A stretch of 13,999 nucleotides of DNA from Bacteroidales bacterium UBA1197. GTDB taxonomy: Bacteria > Bacteroidota > Bacteroidia > Bacteroidales > UBA932. Positions 4,468 through 12,793 of this stretch are shown piece after piece. How positions within the stretch are numbered: position 1 is the stretch's first letter; every line of letters begins with the position of its first letter. The notes under the pieces were generated by a model. The model saw only the letters and a program-made list of their open reading frames with translations, did no database searches and had not been told where the DNA came from. The stretch lies in assembly GCA_002309995.1 (NCBI GenBank), contig DBYB01000003.1:30849-44847 (forward strand). The letters run 5' to 3'. A program made the position numbers and the translations under genes.

Positions 4468-6402
4468 CTACTCTACTACCTCGGGGGTGACGGAGGAGCC
4501 GACGGGGACGAGGCGGCAGTTGTCGACGTAGTAGGCGCCGCGGTAGTCACCGTCGCGGATGACGGGCTGCTGGTCGAAGGGGGCGAGGACATACGCGAGA
4601 ATGGAGTAGCTGGCTCCGTCAACCGCGGCCGGGAGTTCCCGGGTCAGCTGGATGTTGTTAACGCCCTTCGATAGCTGGTACTGCTTTCCGGCGACGCTGC
4701 CGTTGTCTTCGGTCATCTTGTACTGTGTGACGTTGAAGTGGTTGAACGGCGTTGCGTTCCTGCCGGAGACGTATCTTACGTTCATCGCCACATATACCGC
4801 AATCTTGTAATTCTGAGCGGTATAGGCATAGACGGAGAGATCCACGGTAAGGGTCTTGCCGTCAACGCTCGAAGACATTCCTATTGACGTCAGGGTCGGG
4901 TACACGTCGTCTGATTCGGCGGCAAATACAGGAATCATGTTCATCCTGCCCTTCACCTGGCGGCGGCCGTCGAAGAAGTAATAGTAATCGGGATAAGTGA
5001 TCTTATACTGCGTATGCTCGGTGTAGCACTCGTTGCCCACATTGCTGCTGTCATCAAAGATAGTCACATATTCGAACAGGTCGCCGAGTTCCTCCTTGGC
5101 CTCCTTGAGCGGGAAAGGATTAGCTCCGGAATTGCAGGAGGTGGACATTGTGGCGAGAATCAGGTGGCGGCGCACGATGGACGGATAGTCCGGAAGCTGC
5201 TCGCCTGCTGCCTGGGAGACGGTCACGGCCGTTGTCCCGTCCTCGCTCGTAACATTGATGGTTGCGGTCCTGGCGGCGCCATAATTGCGCTTGACCACGA
5301 AGGTGTGCGTGCACTTGTCTGCAACCGCGTCGCCTTCTCCGCCCATATCAACCAGCCAGTCTTCAGAGCATGTTACAGTATAGTCCTTGCCGCACTTCAC
5401 GTCGAACACGGCCTCGCCGCCGTACTTCGTGATATTGATGCTGGTCGGAGTCACATCGGGCGCGGGCATCTTCCATTCGCATCCGCTGTCGGCCTCCATC
5501 AAGGTCTTGAAAACGCCCGATTTGATTGTGACCCACTGGTTGCTGGGGGGAGTCACGGTACGTTTGGTAACGGAACCGTCGGCCTTCTCGAAGTGGAAAG
5601 AGAATCCCTTGTCCAGACTCGTCGGAGGGATTACGAAATAATACGCTTCTCCGGGGACGAAAGTGCCGCCCTGAGGCACAAGCTCCATACTTTGGTAGGA
5701 GGGATCTGAAGCAGTTGACGATGAGGTAACGTAGAGTGAGCCGTCGTTATATATGCTGACATACTCTTTTTTGTTCCCGAAGTTGTCGGCCTTGTACTGT
5801 TCGCCGCAGGTGATGGTAACCTTGGAAACATTCTCGCTCACTACCGAGAACTTAATGCCACCGAAGGGGTACGAGAAGGTGAAGTGGTCGTTCTTGGACC
5901 GTGCCAACGCCACCCAGCATGAAGGGTCGAATGTGCCCGGAATGCCCTGCTGTACGTTCGGAAGCTGCACCATAAAGGTACATCTGTCAGAATAGCAGCC
6001 TGCGCCCATATTTGCAGAGTAGGGATATATGGCCACGTGGTCCAGTTCCTCATTGCCCCAGAGTTCGTTCAGTCTGGCATAATACTCTGAAGGCTCCCAG
6101 CCGCTGGGCACCACCGCACAGAACCGGGTGGAGCTGGCAGGGGCTTCGAGCATTGCCGCGAAGCGCTCGTTCCTGTCCACAAAACTGGTTCCCTGGACCA
6201 TAAACACGCCTATCTCGTCCCCCGGGCTCCAGTACATCTTTTTTGCATCGTCGCGCTCCATTCGCGTGTTCGGGCTGCCGCAGTCGGCGGATATGATAAA
6301 CTCCTCACCTAACACAGGTGCGGGTACTACTTCTACGTCCACCTGGCAGGAGGCGGCAGCTATCGACATCAGCGCAAGCGCTGTAAGTACTTGTTTCTTC
6401 AT
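4468..6402 (-). CDS. Lipoprotein with fimbrillin-like, BACON and Omp28-like regions
   Basis: The product is 644 residues. The signal peptide ends at Cys19 (AAASC), so it is a lipoprotein. Residues about 33-310 resemble the fimbrillin/Mfa-like N-terminal domains of Bacteroidetes (a stretch like MYWSPGDEIGVFM is characteristic). Residues about 316-398 are a BACON domain: VTPTSINITKYGGEAVF, SEDWL, and a closing TVTSED-type strand ending VTVSQA. BACON domains are usually linked to glycan or mucin binding. Residues about 405-644 look like Omp28-related proteins, a thioredoxin-like fold followed by a beta-sandwich, but only a single Cys (Cys423) stands where a redox pair might be expected, so redox activity is unlikely. 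A strong Shine-Dalgarno (6410-6416) supports the ATG at 6402. It probably acts at the cell surface in adhesion or polymer binding; the ligand is unknown. Confidence 0.75.
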   Translation of the reverse strand: MKKQVLTALALMSIAAASCQVDVEVVPAPVLGEEFIISADCGSPNTRMERDDAKKMYWSPGDEIGVFMVQGTSFVDRNERFAAMLEAPASSTRFCAVVPSGWEPSEYYARLNELWGNEELDHVAIYPYSANMGAGCYSDRCTFMVQLPNVQQGIPGTFDPSCWVALARSKNDHFTFSYPFGGIKFSVVSENVSKVTITCGEQYKADNFGNKKEYVSIYNDGSLYVTSSSTASDPSYQSMELVPQGGTFVPGEAYYFVIPPTSLDKGFSFHFEKADGSVTKRTVTPPSNQWVTIKSGVFKTLMEADSGCEWKMPAPDVTPTSINITKYGGEAVFDVKCGKDYTVTCSEDWLVDMGGEGDAVADKCTHTFVVKRNYGAARTATINVTSEDGTTAVTVSQAAGEQLPDYPSIVRRHLILATMSTSCNSGANPFPLKEAKEELGDLFEYVTIFDDSSNVGNECYTEHTQYKITYPDYYYFFDGRRQVKGRMNMIPVFAAESDDVYPTLTSIGMSSSVDGKTLTVDLSVYAYTAQNYKIAVYVAMNVRYVSGRNATPFNHFNVTQYKMTEDNGSVAGKQYQLSKGVNNIQLTRELPAAVDGASYSILAYVLAPFDQQPVIRDGDYRGAYYVDNCRLVPVGSSVTPEVVE

Positions 6403-6409
6403 TGCCTTT

Positions 6410-6416
6410 CCTCCTT
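6410..6416 (-). promoter_or_regulatory. Strong Shine-Dalgarno overlapping an upstream stop codon
   Basis: On the minus strand AAGGAGG lies 7 nt before the ATG of the BACON lipoprotein gene, a nearly perfect site that is unusual in a phylum with weak ones. The TAA of the 40-residue ORF (6417-6415) overlaps it, so ribosomes ending there would be placed directly on the next start. Confidence 0.8.
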
Positions 6417-6537
6417 AAGTAAACATTGGTTCATCGGTTACGTCAATCAGGTCGCCGTCCGTAGTGCTGCCGCAAATCAGCAGGCAGGGGAGCAACTCCT
6501 CAATCTCAAGCCAAGGTCTGAGATACTCGTTTTTCAT
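6415..6537 (-). CDS. Small 40-residue protein upstream of the BACON lipoprotein
   Basis: This short frame (ATG at 6537, TAA at 6415) begins MKNEYLRPWLEIEELLPCLL and continues with an acidic tail ending DVTDEPMFT. It fits a pattern I know from Bacteroidetes genomes: small proteins starting M-K-x-x-Y-x-x-P followed by acidic/hydrophobic residues, placed just before cell-surface lipoprotein genes. It starts 8 nt after the stop of trmB and its own stop overlaps the ribosome-binding site of the next gene, which suggests translational coupling. No signal peptide is evident. The function of such peptides is unknown to me. The absence of a Shine-Dalgarno of its own lowers confidence. Confidence 0.6.
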   Translation of the reverse strand: MKNEYLRPWLEIEELLPCLLICGSTTDGDLIDVTDEPMFT

Positions 6538-6545
6538 ATATATCA

Positions 6546-7355
6546 TCATTCACTATTCTTCATTTTCTGGCGCCGTGTTTCGGCGGTGTCGCGGCCGAAG
6601 AGGGTGCGGTTGCCTTCGATGCTTCGCCAGTAGTCGGGGTCGAAGTCGGTGGGGCTGACGAAGGGGCCGGGGCCGGGCTCGAAGCAGAGGTAACGGATGG
6701 CGTAACCCTGCTCGCGGAACATATTCTCGTAGAAGGTGCGGACTTCGGTGAGACAGGGCGCAAAGCGTTCAGCCTCAGCGTATAAGTCTTCGGTGCTTGC
6801 CAGAACCGGCAGCCCGTTTGCCCGGCAGACGGCCAGCGTGTACTGGTACAGGAACTGTGAGTCGGTCTTCAGGTGAATCTTCCCGCCGGGGGCTAGGAAG
6901 CGGCTGTAACGGTCCAGGAAAACCGGCGACGAAAGCCTGGAATTCTCGCTCTTTACCTGAGGGTCCGAGAAGGTGAGCCATATTTCCGAAACTTCGCCCG
7001 GAGCGAAGAAGGCGGAAATGAACTCTATGCGGGTGCGCAGGAATCCGACATTGCCCAGGCCGTGCTCGGTGGCGTATTTTGCGCCCTTCCAGAGGCGTGC
7101 GCCCTTGATATCCACTCCAACATAGTTGCAGTCGGGCTCGCGCTGCGCCAGGTCGATGGTGTACTCGCCTTTTCCGCAGCCAAGCTCCAGCACCAGCGGG
7201 GCGTCGGGCCGGGCAAAACGCTCGCCCCAGTGCCCCTTGACGGCGTGGTCGCGCAGGGCGAAGTATCCGTCTTTCAGCAGCTCTTCCGCGGATGGCTGCA
7301 GCAGGCAGGAAAAGCTCTCGTTTTCGGCGAATTTTCTTAGTTTGTCGTGTCCCAT
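6546..7355 (-). CDS. trmB: tRNA (guanine-N7-)-methyltransferase
   Basis: This 269-residue enzyme transfers a methyl group from S-adenosylmethionine to N7 of guanosine 46 in the variable loop of tRNAs. The SAM-binding glycine loop is LELGCGKGEY (57-66), followed by VGVDIKGARLWKGAK (79-93), which is characteristic of TrmB. IWLTFSDPQVK (125-135) is the Bacteroidetes form of the family's F-P-D-P-W motif with Asp131, and HLKTDSQFLY (161-170) is also conserved. I chose the ATG at 7355 (MGHDKLRKFAENESF) because Bacteroidetes homologues begin M-G-x-x-K-L-x-K-F-A-E-N. An upstream in-frame ATG at 7403 would start beyond the predicted -7 box. The tail after about 245 (ending TAETRRQKMKNSE) is polar. It may be co-transcribed with the small ORF and BACON gene that follow. 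Confidence 0.92.
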   Translation of the reverse strand: MGHDKLRKFAENESFSCLLQPSAEELLKDGYFALRDHAVKGHWGERFARPDAPLVLELGCGKGEYTIDLAQREPDCNYVGVDIKGARLWKGAKYATEHGLGNVGFLRTRIEFISAFFAPGEVSEIWLTFSDPQVKSENSRLSSPVFLDRYSRFLAPGGKIHLKTDSQFLYQYTLAVCRANGLPVLASTEDLYAEAERFAPCLTEVRTFYENMFREQGYAIRYLCFEPGPGPFVSPTDFDPDYWRSIEGNRTLFGRDTAETRRQKMKNSE

Positions 7356-7371
7356 CTCAGAATCGTTACCA

Positions 7372-7379
7372 CAAAGGTA
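7372..7379 (-). promoter_or_regulatory. -7 promoter box of trmB
   Basis: On the minus strand this reads TACCTTTG, an exact TAnnTTTG match, placing transcription start about 10 nt before the trmB ATG. The nearest TTG upstream is too far away (25 bp) for a good -33 element. Confidence 0.5.
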
Positions 7380-7390
7380 AGGCTTTTTAC

Positions 7391-7421
7391 TTTGTTTCTT
7401 CATACAAAATATATAATTTTG
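7391..7421 (+). promoter_or_regulatory. Promoter of galE
   Basis: TTTG at 7391-7394 and TAATTTTG at 7414-7421 are separated by 19 bases, an almost ideal Bacteroidetes promoter. Transcription would start at or within a base or two of the ATG at 7428, giving a leaderless message. It lies within 60 bp of the divergent trmB promoter. Confidence 0.75.
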
Positions 7422-7427
7422 TAAGTT

Positions 7428-8450
7428 ATGAAGAAAACTGTACTTGTATCCGGCGGCGCCGGTTTTATAGGGAGCCACGTTACGGTGGAACTCAGCCAGG
7501 CGGGCTACGACGTAGTCATCGCCGACAATATGTCCAACTGCGACGAAACCAACTACAACGGCGTCTGCTCCATACTCGGCAAGAAACTGCCCTTCGAGAA
7601 GATAGACTTCTGTGACGCGGAGGCAACCAAGGCCCTCTTCGCGAAATACCATATCGACGCCCTCATCCACTTTGCCGCTTTCAAGGCCGTGGGCGAGTCG
7701 GTGGCAGAGCCCCTGATGTACTACAAGAACAACCTCGAATCGTTCCTCAATGTGCTTGAGGCCGCCCGCGAGCACGGCTCCCACGTGCTGTTTTCCTCAT
7801 CGGCAACCGTGTACGGCGAGCCTGAGTGCCCGCCCGTAACCGAGCAGAGCCCCCGCCAGGAAGCCACATCTCCCTACGGCAACACCAAGCAGATGTGCGA
7901 GGATTTCCTGCGCGACTGCGTGAAGGCCTACGGTATGCACGGCATCGCCCTGCGTTACTTCAACCCCATCGGCGCACACCCCTCAGCTCTCATTGGCGAG
8001 TTGCCTCGCGGCATCCCTAACAACCTCGTGCCGTTCATCACCCAGACCGCCATCGGCAAGCGCGAGTGCCTCAGCGTCTTCGGCAACGACTATCCTACCG
8101 CCGACGGCACCTGCCTGCGCGACTACATCGACATAGTTGACCTTGCCCGTGCGCACGTCTGCGCCGTCACCCGCATGATCGAGGGCAAGATGGACGAGCC
8201 CTACGAGATATTCAACGTGGGCACCGGCCGTCCCGTCTCCGTGCTCGAGCTCGTGACCGCCTTCGAGAAGGTCAACGGCCTCAAGCTCAACTACCGCATC
8301 GCCCCGCGCCGGCCCGGCGACGTCATCGCCATTTGGGCAGATCCCACCCTTGCCGAGCAGAAACTCGGCTGGAAGGCCGTGCGCAGCGTGGAAGAGACCC
8401 TGGCTGCAGCCTGGGCCTGGGAGAAGCACCTCGCCGAACTGGGCAAATAA
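7428..8450 (+). CDS. galE: UDP-glucose 4-epimerase
   Basis: The product is 340 residues, the normal length for GalE. It interconverts UDP-glucose and UDP-galactose using tightly bound NAD, linking galactose use with supply of sugars for surface glycans. The NAD-binding loop is GGAGFIG (9-15); FSSSATVYG (122-130) carries the catalytic serine; Tyr150 and Lys154 of SPYGNTK form the Y-x-x-x-K catalytic pair of short-chain dehydrogenases; RYFNPIGAHPS (176-186) and the RDYIDIVDLA segment (231-240) are typical of the family. The start is fixed by the promoter, which ends only 6 bp upstream. The stop lies 33 nt before the surA-type gene, with no promoter between, so they are probably co-transcribed. 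Confidence 0.96.
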   Translation: MKKTVLVSGGAGFIGSHVTVELSQAGYDVVIADNMSNCDETNYNGVCSILGKKLPFEKIDFCDAEATKALFAKYHIDALIHFAAFKAVGESVAEPLMYYKNNLESFLNVLEAAREHGSHVLFSSSATVYGEPECPPVTEQSPRQEATSPYGNTKQMCEDFLRDCVKAYGMHGIALRYFNPIGAHPSALIGELPRGIPNNLVPFITQTAIGKRECLSVFGNDYPTADGTCLRDYIDIVDLARAHVCAVTRMIEGKMDEPYEIFNVGTGRPVSVLELVTAFEKVNGLKLNYRIAPRRPGDVIAIWADPTLAEQKLGWKAVRSVEETLAAAWAWEKHLAELGK

Positions 8451-8483
8451 TTGGAACAAGCTTTGCAAGCTATCCCGACCCGT

Positions 8484-9860
8484 ATGAAATTTTACATCAA
8501 GACAGCCATCGCGCTGGCGCTGCTGGTACTCCCGATGGGAGCCGGCGCGCAGAAATATAAGGGAGTCGTAGATAAGTCCGTGGCCGTAATCGGCGGCGAA
8601 CTCATCACCCTTTCAGAAATTGAGCAGGAAGTACAGATGATGAACGCCAGGGGTTTCGCGTCGGACCGCAATATCCGCTGCGAGCTGCTGGAGAGTATGA
8701 TGCGCTCGAAGCTCTTCCTTATGCAGGCCCGCCTGGATTCCCTTACCGTGAACCAGGAGATGGTTGAGGCCCACCTCTCCCAGCAGATGGACCAGGCCCG
8801 CACCGCCCTGGGCGGCGACGAAGCCGTGGAGGCCTATTTCCACAAGCCCGTTTACAAGCTCCGCCAGGAGTGGCGCAAGCAGCTGGAAGACAACACTCTG
8901 GCTCAGCAGGAGCAGCAGGAGATATCCAAGCGCATCCCTGAGGTTACTCCGTACGACGTGAAGATGTATATCGACACTTCGGCCGTGGACAAACTGCCGG
9001 TGGTGCCCATCAAGTACAAGTTCAGCCAGATATGCATTTATCCCGACCGCGAGGCGGCGGCGCTTGCTGTTAAGGAGCGCCTGCTGAACATCCGCGAGCG
9101 TATCATCAACGGCGAGAAGTTCTCCACCCTGGCCCGCCTGTACTCGGAAGACCCGGGCAGCGCACGCAAGGGAGGCGAGCTCGGCCTGGCTTCCAAGTCC
9201 ATTTTCTGGCCCGCGTTCTCCGACGCCGCTATGTCGCTTAAGCCGGGAGCCATCTCCCAGATAGTCGAGACCCCCGACGGATTCCATATCATCGAGGTGC
9301 TGGAGAAGAAGGGTGATATGTTCAACGCCCGACACATCCTGCTCAAGCCGCGCTACACGGTGGACGACAGGGAGAAGGCCTTCCACAAGCTGGACAGCCT
9401 CAAGACCGCCATCACCGATTCTCTCATCACCTTCGAACTGGCGGCCCGCTTCTATTCCCAGGATCCGGCAACCCGCACCAACGGAGGCCAGATGGCAGAT
9501 CCCAACACCGGCTCTGCCTACTTCGAAATCGACCAGATCAAGCCGCAGGACTACGCGGCGGCTAAGAATCTCAAGCCCGGTCAGATTTCCGACCCCATCG
9601 AATCCCTCGACAACGAGGGCCGCGACGGCAACGTGGTCTATAAGATCATCCGCCTCGACAGCATCGTGCCGGCTCATACGGCATCGTTCGAGCACGACTA
9701 TACCGAACTTCTCGGCGACGTGCGTGCCGTAAAGCAGCAGCAGGCCATCGAGGAATTCATCAAAGAAAAGATTCAGGTAACCTACATCAAGATCGACCCC
9801 CTCTTCCAGGATTGCGAATTTGAGCTCGACGGATGGAAATCCAAGTTTACAAAAGACTGA
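8484..9860 (+). CDS. SurA-like periplasmic peptidyl-prolyl isomerase/chaperone
   Basis: The product is 458 residues with a Sec signal peptide of 22 residues (cleavage after MGAGA, before QKY). Residues about 25-160 form the helical SurA-type N-domain. A first parvulin domain spans about 178-276 (FSTLARLYSEDPGSARKGGE, then FHIIEV) and a second about 279-393 (ARHILLKPRY, FYSQDPATRTNGGQM, VYKIIRLD). SurA proteins escort unfolded outer-membrane proteins, including the LPS exporter LptD, to the BAM complex. I chose the ATG at 8484 rather than the in-frame TTG at 8451 because only it gives a proper signal peptide at the N-terminus. It follows galE by 33 nt and overlaps the OstA-like gene by 28 nt, pointing to a shared envelope-assembly operon. 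Confidence 0.9.
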   Translation: MKFYIKTAIALALLVLPMGAGAQKYKGVVDKSVAVIGGELITLSEIEQEVQMMNARGFASDRNIRCELLESMMRSKLFLMQARLDSLTVNQEMVEAHLSQQMDQARTALGGDEAVEAYFHKPVYKLRQEWRKQLEDNTLAQQEQQEISKRIPEVTPYDVKMYIDTSAVDKLPVVPIKYKFSQICIYPDREAAALAVKERLLNIRERIINGEKFSTLARLYSEDPGSARKGGELGLASKSIFWPAFSDAAMSLKPGAISQIVETPDGFHIIEVLEKKGDMFNARHILLKPRYTVDDREKAFHKLDSLKTAITDSLITFELAARFYSQDPATRTNGGQMADPNTGSAYFEIDQIKPQDYAAAKNLKPGQISDPIESLDNEGRDGNVVYKIIRLDSIVPAHTASFEHDYTELLGDVRAVKQQQAIEEFIKEKIQVTYIKIDPLFQDCEFELDGWKSKFTKD

Positions 9861-12793
9861 TCCGTTCCGCAGCCCTGTCCGCATTGCTGCTAGCGACGGC
9901 CGTTTCCGCCCCAGCCCGAAAGGAGAAGGCGGACAGCCTGGTGCGCCTTATGAAGGCGAAAAGCATTGAGCAGCTGATGATCAGCGGCCAGCAGTACCGC
10001 AAGTCGATCAACTCCACCTTCCTGCACAATGGCACCTATCTCATCAGCGATTCCGCTATGTGGAACGTTGATACCAAGGTCATCAACGCCTACGGGAACG
10101 TGAAGGTCATCCAGGACGAGACCATCCTCACCAGCGACAAGATGGATTATTACATCGACGACAACCTGGTGAAGTTCCGTGGTACGCTGGTGCAGCTGGA
10201 GAACAAAAAGAAGAACCTGCTGCGCACCCGTGTGCTGGACTACAACACCCGGGACAGCATTGCCACATTCTCGAGCGGCGCGTCGATGAGGGATGCCGAC
10301 GGACAGGTAATCGAAAGCGACTCAGGTACTTACACCTCTTCCACCAAATGTTTCGAGTTCCGCAACAACGTGAATATGTTTTCCGATTCCGTGTTCGTGA
10401 AGACCTCGCTGCTGAACTATTATTCCGAGGAGGAGAGGGCTGATTTCAATACCCCCATCGACTTCTGGAAGGGCGGAAATATGCTGTCGGCAAAGTCGGG
10501 ATCGTACACCAAAGCCGGCGGCGTATTCTTTCTGACGAAGGGCGTTCACGCGATGTCTGAGAAGCAGGAAGCCTGGTCCGACTCCCTCTACTTCTACCGT
10601 GGCACCGGCGACCTGCTGATGATGGGGCGCGCGCAGGTGCAGGATCCGAGCCGTAAGGTGACCGGAGTTGCCGAGCGCATCCACTACAACGACACGCTCT
10701 CGCAGGTGAGGATGTACTGGGATGCCGCCGTCACGCTCGAAACCGGCAAGGACGAGCGGCGCGATACCATCTATATGGGTGCCGACACGCTGATATACAG
10801 GACGATACGCCGCTGCGACATCTCCGACGGCACCGTTAAGTCCTGCAATGATCGTCTGGCTGATATAATGACCGATCCGGTAACGGGCTACAGGCGCAAG
10901 GCGGCCGAGGATGCCGCTGCAGCCGAGGCGGCCCGCAAGAATCCGGAAGGCAATGGCCCCAAGGGCAAAGGTCCGAAGGGCAAGGGACCCGAGGCTCCCG
11001 CGGGTGCAGCACCGGAGGCACCGATGGCTGCTGAGGCGCCCGCCGCTGCCGAGGAGGAAGTACCGCAGGCCGCTCCGGCAGAACTGCCTGCTCCTAAGAA
11101 ATCGATGGAGCAACTGCCCGACAGCCTTGGCGCGGCGCAGGCGCGTAAAGACAGCCTGATGGCCCCGCTGAACAAGGCCCTCGCAGACATCGACAGCCTT
11201 GTGGGAGTGGGCCATCCGACCGACAGCCTGGCAGTGCCGGCCGACAGTCTCTCAGCCGTTGTCGCCGCTGCTGATAGCCTGGCAGCCCAGGCGGATACGC
11301 TGTCTCCGGCAGACACCGCCGCCGCCGCCGATACCGTAAAACTCGATACCACAAAGATAGGCTTCGTTACCGCAATCAAGAACGTCCGCATATTCAGGAA
11401 GGATATTCAGATGCGCTGTGACTCAATGTGTTACTGCGACCTTGATTCGATTGCCCGCTTCTATCGCGACCCCGTGGTCTGGAATGACGGCGACCGCCAA
11501 TATACGGCCGACAGCCTGCTGATGCTGATTGGCGGCGGCGGACCGCGCAAGGCCAGCCTGCAGTCCAACGCCTTCGTTATCATTCAGGAAGATACGGTCA
11601 GTTACGATCAGATAAAGGGTACGGAGATTCTGGCGTATTTCGACAGCACCGATACTTCACTCAAGCGTTTCGACGCCCTCGGAGGCTCTTCTGCAATCTT
11701 CTATCTGCGCGAGAACGACGCGCTTGCAACGGTGAACAAGGTGGAGAGCAAGATGCTGTCCGGTATCCTTAAGAACGGCGAAATCGATCACGTGTATTAC
11801 TTCGAATCGCCGAAGAACAATGCCTTCCCTGTGGTTCAGCTTCCGGAAGCGGAAAAACGGATGAAGGGTTTCAACTGGCGGGAGGAAGAGAAGCCAAAGG
11901 GACCGGAAGACATTACTACACTGAAGGTTAAGCCCTCGGAGAGAGCCAAGTACGCCGCCCGCCCCAAAGCCCGCTTCAAAGAGACAGACAAGTTTTTCCC
12001 CGGTTATATGCCGGGAATTATGAGGGAAATTGCCGTGAGGGATTCCCTCGCGAAGCTCCCCAAACCAAAGAAAGACGCCACGTTGCGCGACTCCCTGGCA
12101 ATCCGGGATACGCTTTTTGCCGCCGACAGTATACGGGTACCTTCCGATTCCCTGGTAATCAAGGATAAACCCGAATCCTCCCCCGGAGATTTGCTCTCGC
12201 AAAATGATACGACCGCAGCGGAAATGCCAGTTGCGCCTAAAGATACCCTTGCTTCAAGGGAAACCCCGGCTCAGAAAGACTCCGTGGCTGTCGGCGGGCA
12301 AACCGAGGTTAAGCCAACCGAAGAAATCGACCCGTTGTCCGTTCCTACCGTGGATCCCAAGCAGAAGCGCAAGGAGGAGCGGGAGTTGAGGCGCAAGCTG
12401 CGGATAGCAGCCCGCGACGCGCGGATTGCCGCCAAGGTGGCACGCTGGGCCGAACTCGACCGCCAGGACTCCCTCAAACTCGTAGCCAAGCAGCAGAAGG
12501 AACTCGAAAAGCAGCGCGCCAAGACCCGCCGTATTCTCCTCGAAATCCGCAAGCAACAAGCGAAGGACGATGCCAAGTTGCAGAAGTACATAGAGTTATA
12601 CAAGAAACAATATGAGCGAGAACAAAAACGTAAAGCTGCCCGAGAACGCACACAGGCCGCTAAACCCCGGAGAGAAGTACCAGCCTCTCCTGAGCCCGGG
12701 CAAGAAACCCCTGGAGGTGACCCCGTACTCCGTGTCGATGGGTCTCCTGATGACGATCCTGTTTTCAGCGGCAGCCGCGTACCTCGGCCTTAA
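9833..12793 (+). CDS. Large OstA/LptA-like envelope protein
   Basis: The product is 986 residues. A signal peptide (about 1-28, RSAALSALLLATAVSAPA) is followed by repetitive beta-strand sequence (about 50-340) typical of OstA-like/LptA jellyroll domains, for example AYGNVKVIQDETILTSDKMDYY and FRNNVNMFSDSVFV. Such domains bind and carry lipopolysaccharide across the periplasm. A second OstA-like block lies at about 508-665. Between and after the blocks are Ala/Pro-rich linkers: two GPKGK units (375-384) and many D-S-L or D-T-L triplets about every 7-10 residues (430-500 and 736-818). Residues about 840-945 are a basic, Lys/Arg/Gln-rich likely coiled coil. The start overlaps the SurA-like gene by 28 nt. 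The last 60 residues are encoded in the frame-shifted beginning of the OPT gene and are low-complexity, so the true ancestral end may be near residue 926. Confidence 0.8.
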   Translation: MEIQVYKRLIRSAALSALLLATAVSAPARKEKADSLVRLMKAKSIEQLMISGQQYRKSINSTFLHNGTYLISDSAMWNVDTKVINAYGNVKVIQDETILTSDKMDYYIDDNLVKFRGTLVQLENKKKNLLRTRVLDYNTRDSIATFSSGASMRDADGQVIESDSGTYTSSTKCFEFRNNVNMFSDSVFVKTSLLNYYSEEERADFNTPIDFWKGGNMLSAKSGSYTKAGGVFFLTKGVHAMSEKQEAWSDSLYFYRGTGDLLMMGRAQVQDPSRKVTGVAERIHYNDTLSQVRMYWDAAVTLETGKDERRDTIYMGADTLIYRTIRRCDISDGTVKSCNDRLADIMTDPVTGYRRKAAEDAAAAEAARKNPEGNGPKGKGPKGKGPEAPAGAAPEAPMAAEAPAAAEEEVPQAAPAELPAPKKSMEQLPDSLGAAQARKDSLMAPLNKALADIDSLVGVGHPTDSLAVPADSLSAVVAAADSLAAQADTLSPADTAAAADTVKLDTTKIGFVTAIKNVRIFRKDIQMRCDSMCYCDLDSIARFYRDPVVWNDGDRQYTADSLLMLIGGGGPRKASLQSNAFVIIQEDTVSYDQIKGTEILAYFDSTDTSLKRFDALGGSSAIFYLRENDALATVNKVESKMLSGILKNGEIDHVYYFESPKNNAFPVVQLPEAEKRMKGFNWREEEKPKGPEDITTLKVKPSERAKYAARPKARFKETDKFFPGYMPGIMREIAVRDSLAKLPKPKKDATLRDSLAIRDTLFAADSIRVPSDSLVIKDKPESSPGDLLSQNDTTAAEMPVAPKDTLASRETPAQKDSVAVGGQTEVKPTEEIDPLSVPTVDPKQKRKEERELRRKLRIAARDARIAAKVARWAELDRQDSLKLVAKQQKELEKQRAKTRRILLEIRKQQAKDDAKLQKYIELYKKQYEREQKRKAARERTQAAKPRREVPASPEPGQETPGGDPVLRVDGSPDDDPVFSGSRVPRP

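Noticed and set aside
5014..5709. A 231-codon plus-strand frame inside the BACON lipoprotein gene
   Set aside because: It is the antisense of the BACON and Omp28-like regions, with no signal peptide, ribosome-binding site or domain.
7356..7784. N-terminal extension of trmB to 7784
   Set aside because: It would run antisense through galE and both promoters; conserved TrmB sequence starts at the ATG at 7355.
8613..9884. A 423-codon open frame on the minus strand opposite the SurA-like gene
   Set aside because: It has no recognisable family motif, and the plus strand encodes a clear signal peptide and two parvulin domains in the same place. It is an antisense frame caused by high GC.
10322..11215. 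A 297-codon minus-strand frame inside the OstA-like gene
   Set aside because: It is opposite well-supported OstA-like sequence and has no promoter or domain; it is open because of skewed codon composition.
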